A stretch of 64,000 bases of DNA from NCBI GenBank assembly GCA_016946835.1, contig JACVTC010000246.1:22501-86500 (forward strand), written 5' to 3'. Origin of the DNA: Neocallimastix lanati (nom. inval.). Its lineage: Eukaryota; Neocallimastigomycota; Neocallimastigomycetes; Neocallimastigales; Neocallimastigaceae. Below the pieces are notes generated by a model that had not been told where the DNA came from, made no database searches, and saw only the letters and a list, made by a program, of their open reading frames with translations. This document shows, piece by piece, positions 48,306-56,843 of this stretch. How positions within the stretch are numbered: position 1 is the first letter of the stretch; each line of letters starts with the position of its first letter. Position numbers and translations under genes: made by a program.

Positions 48306-51300
48306 CTCAAAAAACTAGATAATAGACTTTCCAAGAAGTCCTCTCCGATTAAAACTATTCAATATAATTACCCAACTTTAAACCCTCCTCTTCTTAATAT
48401 TTTCCTTTTGTTTAAATCATTTATCCCAACAATAAACAAAAGGAACAAAAACATTAAATTACAAACCAAATCAATATTAGATTATGGTTCTTACTGCAAT
48501 TTTATTTCTACCAATTTAATCTCTCGGTTAAATCTTGTAACTCAAAAACTTAAAAATAAAATATATATAAAAGGTATCAATGGAGATACAGATTCCATTA
48601 ATGAATTTGTGTCTTTAAACTTTCAACTAAAAATCAAAATTAACAATACGTTTCATTTAATCAAATTTAAAGAAAAATTCCTTGTGTCAAAAAATATTCC
48701 AATGGATTTACTCCTTGGAAATCAATTTATGAAAAACTATAAAATACATTTTAGTTATGAGAATCATTATCTTTACTCTACTTTTAAAATCTCAAAATTT
48801 AAATCAAGAATTATAAAGAATTTTAAACAAATGTGAATTCAATTAATTTTATGATGGATTATCCTATAATTACTACTTTTTAATCTATTCTTTTCTTTCA
48901 AATTAGGTATTAGAGGATTCTGAAGAACCTAATATTGAGCGTATTCCTGAACAATATAAAGACCTTGCAATAGTCTTCAGTAAAAAAGAAGCAGATAAGC
49001 TTCCTCCCCATCGTTTAACGGACTGTGAGATCAATCTTCAGCCAGGTGTTACTTTACATTATGGACCAATCTACCCGCTTACATTGGAGGAATCAGAAGT
49101 TTTATAAGATTACGTAAAGGAAAACGAAAATAAAGGATTTATTAGAGAATCTCACTCCCCAGCCGGCTATCCTGTTCTCTTTCAGAAAAAGAGTGATGGT
49201 TCTCTCCGAGTCTGTGTTGACTACAAAGGTTTAAATGAGGTTACTATTAGAAATTCCTATCCTTTACCGCTCATCAACGACATTATTAAACAAGTCAAAG
49301 GAGCCAAGTACTTTACTAAATTAGACTTGCGCTCCGCATATAATTTAATTCGTATAAAGGAAGGCGATGAATATAAAACAGCTTTCCGTACTAAGTATGG
49401 ACATTACGAATAGTTAGTAATGCCATTTGGTCTTAAAAATGCACCTGCGATCTTCCAATCTTTTATTAACTCTGTCCTTTGTCCATTCTTAGAAAAATCG
49501 GTAATACTCTACCTAGATGACGTTCTAATTTATTCTAATTCGTTAGATGATTATCATCAAACTGTACGCGAGGTTCTCAAAAAGCTTATTGACAATAATT
49601 TATATGCTAAACTTTCGAAATGTGAATTCGATAAAGAGGAAGTCGAATTACTTGGGCATATCATTTCTGGCTCTGATGTGTCCACTGATCCAAAGAAGAT
49701 CAAATCAATCAAAGAATGGTCCATTCCAAAAAACGTAAAAGAGGTTCAAAGGTTTTTTGGTCTTTGCAATTACTATAGAAGATTTGTAAGGAATTTTGCT
49801 GCTATTGCCAAACCTTTGCATGCATTAACCAAGAAAGGAAGGAAGGAAGTTTGGTCTAAAGATTGTGATACCTCCTTCTCAATTCTCAAAAAACGTTTAA
49901 CTTCTTCCCCTCTCCTCATGCATCCTGACTTAACAAAACCTTTTATTGTTGAGTATGATGCTAGTAACTTTGCTATTGGAGCAGTTCTTTCCCAGTATGA
50001 CAATGATAATAAGCTTCATCCTATTGCTTATTTTTCTCGTAGTCTTAACAATGCCGAAATAAACTATTCGATTACCGATAAGGAACTTTTATCAATTAAA
50101 GAAGCTTTCTCATCATGGCGTCACCTTTTGTTAGGTGCTAAATTCAAGATTAAAGTTTTTACTGACCATAGAAATCTTCTATATACCCTTGGAGGGAAGA
50201 TAGGTAATCAACGATATCATCGTTGGCATCTATTCTTCTAAGAATACGACTTTGAACTCATCTATCGCCAAGGTAAAAAGAATAGCAAACCCAATTCGTT
50301 ATCCAGAAGACCAGACTACCAAAAGGAAGATATAGAGGATAAACCTGAGTTTATCTTAGACAGTAAGAATATTGGTGAAATCCCCTGTTTAATTAGCATA
50401 ACTAAAGATCTTCTCAATAATATTAAAATAAACTTAAAGAATGATAAGGTTTCTAAGGATCTTTGTATATATTTTTCTGAAAATAATGTGTCTCAAAGTT
50501 CCCATTATAAACCATTTCGCAAAATGAATAAGTTTAAATTAGAAAATGATTTAATATTCTACAACAATCTTATTTACATACCAGATCAACTTCGTTTAGA
50601 TATTTTAACTCGTTATCATGAGAAACCTGCTGCGGGTCATCTTGGTGTCAAAAGAACTATGGAGTTACTCTCAAGAAACTTTTGGTGGCCCAAGATGGAA
50701 GATGATGTTAAGAATTTTGTAAAGTCGTGTGAAACATGTATGAGAAACAAAAAATCTAGGCACCGTAAATTTGGGTTACTTCAACCGCTCGACGTTCCAG
50801 AAAGACCTTGGAAATCAACCGAAATTGATTTCTTATGCTGTCTTCCACCATCCAAAGGTAATACGGTGATTATGGTTGTAGTTGATAGATTTTCAAAAAT
50901 GATACACCTTATACCCTTCAAAGATATTCCAAATTCCGTACAAACAGCTAAAGCTTTTATCAATAATATCTATAAGCTCCATGGTCTACTCTATGATATT
51001 ATTACGGATAGAGGTTCACAGTTTACGAGTGAACTTTGGCAAGAATTTCTATTCTTATTAAATATCAAATCGAAAATAGCTACCACTGACCACCATGAAA
51101 CCGTAGGTCAAGTTGAATGATGCAATTCTTACATCGAACAATACCTTCGCTGCTTCTCAAGATCTTTTTATCATGATGATTGGGTTGATTTTCTTCTACT
51201 TGCTGAGTTTGCTTATAACAACTCAATTCATCCTTCCACTAACGAAACTCCCTTTTTTATCAACTATGGATTTCATCCTTACATGGATGAATATACACTA

Positions 51301-51885
51301 CTCCCTACTTGTAACATTAATCATAAAATGGTTCAAAAAGTTTATGAAAGTTTTAACCATGTTAAAGAAGTTCTTCTCCGATCCCAAGAGCTATATAAAC
51401 GCTCTGCTGATAGAAAAAGAATTACCGCTCCTTCTTACAACATTGACGACTTGGTGTGGATTCAAGCTCCCCCTTCGTTAACTATAGAATCAAGCTCAAA
51501 ACTAGCTCCATGCAAATATGGTCCATACAAAGTAACCAATGTTTTACATAATAATAATTATGAAATTGAACTTAAAAATTCACCCTTTCCTAAGCATCAT
51601 AACGTTTTCCACGTCTCTGAACTCGAACCATTCACACCAGTATCTGAAAAGTTTAGAAAACGATATAAAGATCCTGAGTCTATTAAGGATATTATTGAAA
51701 TTGCGGGATTTAGAACTAACTATAAGAAGAAACAATACGAATATAAAATCCGTTATAAATATCGTTCATCCTATAATTGGGTATCTTCTTCTGAAGTTGA
51801 GGATAATCCAAGAAGCCAAAATATTTTTATTAAATACATTAATAGTAATAGGAAACCAGTCTCCATCTCATATAGTTTTTAATTA
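48306..51885 (+). pseudogene. E2 pol (PR, RT, RNase H, IN with chromodomain), broken
   Basis: Protease region 48408-48836 has L-D-Y-G-S-Y where D-S/T-G is usual. After a frame change, RT starts at about 48908: V-D-Y-K-G-L-N, M-P-F-G-L-K-N-A-P, catalytic Y-L-D-D (49515). RNase H: E-Y-D-A-S, D-K-E-L, T-D-H. Integrase: R-Y-H-E-K-P-A-A-G-H … C-E-T-C, E-I-D-F, T-D-R-G and V-E followed by TGA. C-terminal chromodomain at about 51670-51850 (Y-K-I-R-Y-K … W-V-S-S-S-E-V-E-D-N). In-frame stops: TAA 49105, TAG 49411 (Trp or Phe expected), TAA 50239, TGA 51118 (Arg expected). Otherwise the frame from 48908 to 51882 is continuous, so inactivation is by few mutations. Confidence 0.93.
51650..51860 (+). other. 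Chromodomain at the end of E2 integrase
   Basis: Pattern I-I-E-I-A-G…Y-E-Y-K-I-R-Y-K-Y-R-S-S-Y-N-W-V-S-S-S-E-V-E-D-N fits a chromodomain of chromoviral integrases: strand, conserved Trp, then an acidic segment and C-terminal helix. Some aromatic-cage positions are replaced, so histone binding is uncertain. Confidence 0.65.
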
Positions 51886-52079
51886 AAAAAAAAATTTCTT
51901 TTAAAAATATATATTCAACACAATTTATTTCTCCAACTAGTTTGAAATTCACATGGCCAATTGAACATTTATGCTCAAGTGAATTTCAAATACTTCTTGA
52001 GTACTCTTTTGAATAAACTAATATCAAAAATATTAGTATTCCTGAATTCGCGTAGAATGCGAATTCTTGGAGAGAGCGT
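51886..52079 (+). promoter_or_regulatory. E2 3' UTR with three perfect hairpins before the PPT
   Basis: Inverted repeats: TTTGAAATTCAC (51941-51952) with GTGAATTTCAAA (51979-51990), itself enclosing a TTGA…TCAA stem; CTAATAT…ATATTAG (52018-52036); GAATTCGC…GCGAATTC (52044-52066). The polypurine tract GGAGAGAG follows directly. Confidence 0.8.
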
Positions 52080-52667
52080 TGTCAAGGATTTGATACAAAT
52101 TAATTTATATTCAATACTACAAATATAATAATTTAATTAAAAATATAATTTGTATTTCTTAAATCCTTGTACTGTTCATAACCTAATTAATATTGTATTA
52201 CATATTAATTAATATTATCCCTTTTTTTTATATTAATTAATACAAATTGAATATTATTTATAAAAACTGTTTTTTATTAATTATATTATTTTATATATTT
52301 TTATTATCTTATATTATATATATATTATTTTATTACTTTATATATTAAAATTATATTTTATATTGTTATCTTTAAATTAGTATTTATTAAAATATATCAT
52401 TAAATATTTTATATTGTTTTTCAAAAATATAAAAGAACTAAAAAATATTCTTTTTTAAATTTTTGTAAGATTATTATTTACAAAATAATCTGATAACTTT
52501 ATAATAAAACATATTAAATAAAATATAGTTAATTAAAAGCTTAATAATAAAATAATATTTTTATAATTTAAATAAATAAATTTATAAAATAAAATAATAT
52601 CCATAAGGTTATTAGATTAAAGGCTTCCAACCAAGTTTATCCTTTAATATAAGTAATTAACTCAACA
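52080..52667 (+). repeat. E2 3' LTR
   Basis: 588 bp, TGTCAAGGATTTG…AACTCAACA. Near-identical to the 5' LTR apart from the internal tandem block missing here and scattered substitutions. TATA box and GTAAGATTAT are conserved. Confidence 0.93.
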
Positions 52668-52672
52668 TTGTA

Positions 52673-52722
52673 GAACAGAACTAATTTATGAATAACTTCA
52701 TAAAGTAGTTCTTACGTAGAAT
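52673..52722. other. 50-bp genomic remnant between two insertions, with hairpin
   Basis: The only host sequence left between E2 and the solo LTR. It contains the inverted repeat GAACTAATTTATGAA / TTCATAAAGTAGTTC with one mismatch and ends with the TSD GAAT (52719-52722). Confidence 0.8.
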
Positions 52723-53595
52723 TGTTAAGGTTTTAGAGAATTAAATAAAAATAAAAGTAAAAGACACACAAATTTTATTTATTTGTTTTTTTATTTTATT
52801 TATTTGTTTTTTTATTTTATTTATTAATTTTATTAATTGATTTATTTCTAAAAATTTATAGCAAAATTTACAACTATTTATACTTTTTGTTAAGGCATAA
52901 AAGTTGTTCTTGCCACTAAATTTTATATTATTACATTTTATTTTTTTTTTATAAAAATTATTAAATTTAAATTGATTTTTATAATCAATTATATAAAATT
53001 TTAATTATAATAATATAAATAAAATACATTTGTAATATTAATAAAACATATTTTTTTTTTTTTTTTTTTTTTTTTTATTTATTTATTTATTTATTTAGAA
53101 TAATCTATCTAAAATATTACTAATAAGAATTTATTTAATTGGCTATAATTATTAATACAATCTGTTAAAATATTCAAATAAAAATAAAAATACTATTCTA
53201 ATATAAAGATTTTTAATAAAATAAAATATTTTTCAATATAAAATAAAACATTTTGATATAAAATTTTATAATAAAAGTTAAAATATAATATATAAATTTT
53301 AATTATCAATATAAAAAAAAATATTATTAATAAAAAAAAATTTCATTATTAATATAAAAATAAAAAAAATAAGATTTATTATTAATATTGCTAATATAAG
53401 TTTTAAATATATAAAAATATTACTATTAATATAAGATTTAATATAAAAATATAAAATTTAATATAATTTTTGATTTAATTTTTGATCTTTGGATTTAAAA
53501 ATTTATTAAAGTACAAAAATAATAATGTACACATAATGTATTAAAAATAAATCGTAGATTTAATTAAGAATGCATTATTTAGTACATTCTTATCA
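52723..53595 (-). mobile_element. Solo LTR of the E3 family, inverted relative to E3
   Basis: 873 bp; on the minus strand TGATAAGAATGT…CCTTAACA. It is similar to the E3 LTR but with many substitutions and indels, so clearly older. Flanked on both sides by GAAT (52719-52722, 53596-53599). No internal region remains, consistent with LTR-LTR recombination. Confidence 0.9.
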
Positions 53596-53599
53596 GAAT

Positions 53600-54095
53600 T
53601 GATAAGAATGTACTAAATAATGCATTCTTAATTAAATCTACGATTTATTTCTAATACATTATGTGTACATTATTATTTTTGTACTTTAATAAATTTTTAA
53701 ATCCAAAGATCAAAAATTAAATCAAAAATTATATTAAACTTTATATTTTTATATTAAATCTTATATTAATAGTAATATTTTTATATATTTAAAACTTATA
53801 TTAGCAATATTAATAATAAATCTTATTTTTTTTATATTAATAATGAAAATTTATATTAATAATATTTTTATATATTGATAATTAAAAATTTATATATTAT
53901 ATTTTAACTTTTTATTATAAAATTTTATATCGAAATGTTTTATTTTATATTGAAAAATATTTTATTTTATTAAAAACCTTTATATTAGAATAGTATTTTT
54001 ATTTTTATTTGAATATTTTAACAGATTGTAATAAAAATTATAGCCAATTAAATAAATTCTTATTAGTAATATTTTAGATATTTTTAAATAAATAA

Positions 54096-54144
<49 letters not shown>

Positions 54145-54439
54145 TTTTATTAATATTATAAATGTATTTTATTTATATTGTTATAATTAAATTTTATATA
54201 ATTAATTATAAAAATCAATTTAAATTTAATAGTTTTTAAAAAAAAAAAATAAATAAAATGTAATTTAGTGGCAAGAACAACTTTTATGCCTTGAAAAAAA
54301 GTATAAATAGTTGTAAATTTTGCTACTAATTTTTAAATATCATCAAGTAAAATTAATAAAATAAATAAAAATAATAAATAAATGAATAAAATTTGTGTTT
54401 CCTTACTTTATTTTTATTTAATTCTCTAAAACCTTAACA
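53600..54439 (+). repeat. E3 5' LTR
   Basis: 840 bp, TGATAAGAATGTAC…AAAACCTTAACA. Contains a 45-A run near 54098-54142. GTATAAATAG (54301) is a likely TATA box. Confidence 0.95.
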
Positions 54440-54445
54440 TTTATA

Positions 54446-54461
54446 TGGTGGAGATATCGGG
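54446..54461 (+). promoter_or_regulatory. E3 primer binding site
   Basis: TGGTGGAGATATCGGG, 6 nt after the LTR. It is complementary to a tRNA 3' end with T-stem CCCGA, acceptor strand TATCTCC, A73 and CCA. A73 with an ACCA end is compatible with a tRNA-Leu, but the identity is a guess. Differs from the tRNA-Ser type PBS of E1. Confidence 0.65.
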
Positions 54462-55891
54462 GAATTAAATAGAAATAATAGTAAATAACATAGATTTTTT
54501 TTTTTTAATTTTTTTTATTTTATATTGATAAACAAGTAAGTCGTTAATCCTTTGATTAACCTATGGCGCTTGTTTGATATATATATAAAAAAATTTTTTT
54601 TAAATAAGTAAAATTAAGATTCTAAAAAAACAAATTTTGTAAAATTATAACAAGGAGCGGATAGAGCTCATACACAGTGTATTCTCAGATAGCAACAAAT
54701 TAACTCTATTCATAGTAGGTTATTGAATAGTAGTTAATTTGGAGATTAATTGGAAAGTAGACGAAGGTATTTGGTTACCGACCCGGTAATAATAGTTCAG
54801 CCTTCAACGTTTCAACACACGAAGGTGCGGGTACTTTCCAAGCACTGGCGAATAAGGAGCTTACGTCACCGAAGGCGTAAGATTGTTTTTTTTATATATA
54901 TTTTTTTTACTTTTCTTTGTGCTAGTTATAAGGCACTTTATTATATAAAGTATCAGACTTTGGCTAACTTCGCCATTTAAATTTTTTTTATTTTTTTTTT
55001 ATTACTGATACTTTATTTGTTTAATAATTCCTGTAAAAGAATCTTAATTTACTTTGAAAATATTGTGTTAGTTAATAAAAATATTATTGAATACTTTTAA
55101 AATTTTTTTTATTCCGTACATAGATTATCGGATTAAGTTTATCCTACATAGTAATTGGGCTAGTGGGCTCTGAACTGCTATATTTTATATTGAATATAGT
55201 AATCGTGGCACACGCGTGGCATGACACCATTAGGTAAGCTGCACGTCAGACAGTGTGTACTATCAGATTGTACGACAATAAAGATTATTTTTTGTATTTA
55301 ATAATTATAATTAATTAATAATTTTATTAGCTATAACAAAACAATATTTATCGTTTAAAAAGAAAAATTTTTGAAAGGTGAAAATAATAAATAAAACTTT
55401 GCTTCTAAATTTATTACTACAAATATACTAAATTACAAAATTCAAGTGGTCGATAAAGATTTCGAGCTTGAAAAATTATTCTATTAAGTTGTCGATAAAG
55501 ATTTCGAACTTAAAATTATTCTATTAAGTTGTCGATAAAGATTTCGAACTTAAAATTATTCTATTGAGTTGTCGATAAAGATTTCGAACTTAAAAATTAT
55601 TCTATTGAGTTGTCGATAAAGATTTCGAACTTAAAAATTATTCTTAATAAAGTAGTCGAAAAGAACCTCGTGCTTTATAATTTCTACTAAGTTGTCGATA
55701 AAGATTTCGAGCTTATATCTACTAAAGAAAGCAAATAAAATTATTATTTTCAAAAGTTACTAAAATATATTGTTTTAAAAAAATTGATTCGATATTAAAT
55801 TACCTATTAAATTATATTTTTAAAGTTGTATTTCCAAATTTATTCTTATTTAATCACCTCATTAATATACAACAAGAAATATTTAAACAAA
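54462..55891 (+). other. E3 leader (about 1.4 kb) with hairpins and tandem repeats
   Basis: Unusually long untranslated leader. Perfect small hairpins: TTACCG-ACC-CGGTAA (54775-54789) and CTTACG…CGTAAG (54860-54881). 55443-55715 holds tandem repeats. The part 54640-55280 has balanced composition (GC far above surroundings) without a long frame, which suggests RNA structure rather than protein. Confidence 0.7.
55443..55715 (+). repeat. 40-42 bp tandem repeat in E3 leader, about 7 copies
   Basis: Unit core GTCGATAAAGATTTCGA followed by RCTTAAAATTATTCTATT. Five good copies, one diverged (55650, with CGAAAAGAACCTCG) and one truncated. Confidence 0.92.
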
Positions 55892-56803
55892 ATGTCCAAG
55901 GAAACAACTTTGAGCTTTAAAGAATTGAAAAAAGAATTAAGAGATATTGTGAAACTTAGCAAGGACAATTTAGATATTAAGTCCTGGGCTACTGAATTAA
56001 AACTTTGGATCAAGATACAAGGTATTACAGATCCAGAAACAATATTTAATGCTTGTTTACTTACCAGCTCTGGTGAAGTACAACGCGTTATTGAAGATTT
56101 GGGAGAAGATAGTGATGATGAAAGTGATGATTCATCAGATGAAGAAGAAGAAGATGATGAAGAAGAAAATGTTGATGATGATATTAAATTTCCTTCTCTT
56201 GGAAAAATCATTTCAAGTCTTGAAAATTTTTACGGTATTAAAGAAGACCAAAATTTACTTCTTAAAGAACTTCGTGCAATGCGAATTAAAAGAAACGAAA
56301 AGATTAAAGACTTTAATGTAAGATATAGAACTTTGTACACTAAACTTGATAAAAAGAGAAGAAAGCGCATCGGTGTACTAGATTATATTGATTCTATTCA
56401 AAATAATTATGAAGCTTGGAAGAAATTATCCCTTAAAGATGATATAAGTATGGAGAAAGCTTTCAAAATTGCCGAGAAAGTAGATAGACTTTCTGTAAGG
56501 AACAATAATATTAATACCTATAATGTTAATAATTCCCAGCATAATCAAAATAATCAAAACAGTACTACTTCAAGACTTTATCCTAAAAGAAGAAACGAAA
56601 CTTTCCAAACAAGTCAAACAAATAATAAACCGAAACCTCAAGATATTATAGAAGAATCAACCCAGAAAATGAGAAATTTATCTATTAAAACTTGCTTCTT
56701 CTGTAAGGAAGAAGGTCATTACTCATACTATTGCCCTCAATTAAATAAGATTATGGAAAAAAATAAAAAAGAAATATATTCCAAAAAGTCTTTAAACTTC
56801 TAA
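55892..56803 (+). CDS. E3 gag
   Basis: 303 codons from ATG 55892 (first Met of the conserved part, homologous in layout to E1 gag; an in-frame ATG at 55826 adds 22 unlikely residues). Residues 1-60 capsid-like, then a run of about 26 mostly Asp/Glu/Ser residues (56110-56184), a second capsid part, an Asn/Gln-rich stretch and a zinc knuckle C-F-F-C-K-E-E-G-H-Y-S-Y-Y-C near the end. The stop TAA (56801) directly follows the frameshift heptamer. Makes the particle shell and binds RNA. Confidence 0.95.
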   Translation: MSKETTLSFKELKKELRDIVKLSKDNLDIKSWATELKLWIKIQGITDPETIFNACLLTSSGEVQRVIEDLGEDSDDESDDSSDEEEEDDEEENVDDDIKFPSLGKIISSLENFYGIKEDQNLLLKELRAMRIKRNEKIKDFNVRYRTLYTKLDKKRRKRIGVLDYIDSIQNNYEAWKKLSLKDDISMEKAFKIAEKVDRLSVRNNNINTYNVNNSQHNQNNQNSTTSRLYPKRRNETFQTSQTNNKPKPQDIIEESTQKMRNLSIKTCFFCKEEGHYSYYCPQLNKIMEKNKKEIYSKKSLNF

Positions 56804-56843
56804 ATGGGAGCAGAAGCACTCCCAATGACAAAACAATAGCTTC
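56791..56843 (+). promoter_or_regulatory. E3 -1 ribosomal frameshift signal with H-type pseudoknot
   Basis: Heptamer T TTA AAC at 56791-56797, in gag phase, one codon before the gag stop. Spacer of 7 nt. Stem 1 TGGGAG (56805-56810) with CTCCCA (56819-56824). Loop bases GAAGC (56813-56817) pair with GCTTC (56839-56843) as stem 2; loop 1 is 2 nt, junction 1 nt, and loop 3 is 14 nt and A-rich. The -1 frame is open from 56767 through the pol stop. All parts of a classical -1 frameshift element are present. Confidence 0.88.

Larger units (their letters stand above)
46402..52667 (+). mobile_element. E2: Tf1/sushi-type chromovirus LTR retrotransposon, inactivated
   Basis: 6.3 kb, flanked by the 5-bp TSD TTGTA (46397-46401 and 52668-52672). 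5' LTR 46402-47059, PBS directly adjacent, short leader, gag, PR, RT, RNase H, integrase with C-terminal chromodomain, polypurine tract GGAGAGAG (52069-52076), 3' LTR 52080-52667. The gag and PR frames are continuous except for one TAA, as expected of a single-ORF Tf1-like ancestor. Five in-frame stops and one frameshift inactivate it. Confidence 0.94.

Noticed and set aside
48834-48910. Intron between E2 protease and RT (acceptor-like TTTCAAATTAG)
   Set aside because: The only donor-like GT nearby does not join in phase; a frameshift/indel decay explains the gap.
34089-51882. RIP-like C-to-T mutation as the source of all in-frame stops
   Set aside because: Some E2 and PI-PLC stops fit CAA/CGA to TAA/TGA or TGG to TAG, but where E1 can be compared with E3 the changes are Leu TTA, Tyr TAT and Trp TGG to TAA, which are not simple C-to-T. 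General AT-biased decay is enough.
54750-54980. 76-codon frame in the E3 leader
   Set aside because: No homology or domain recognised; it runs through two perfect hairpins and a T-rich stretch, so it is more likely structured RNA.
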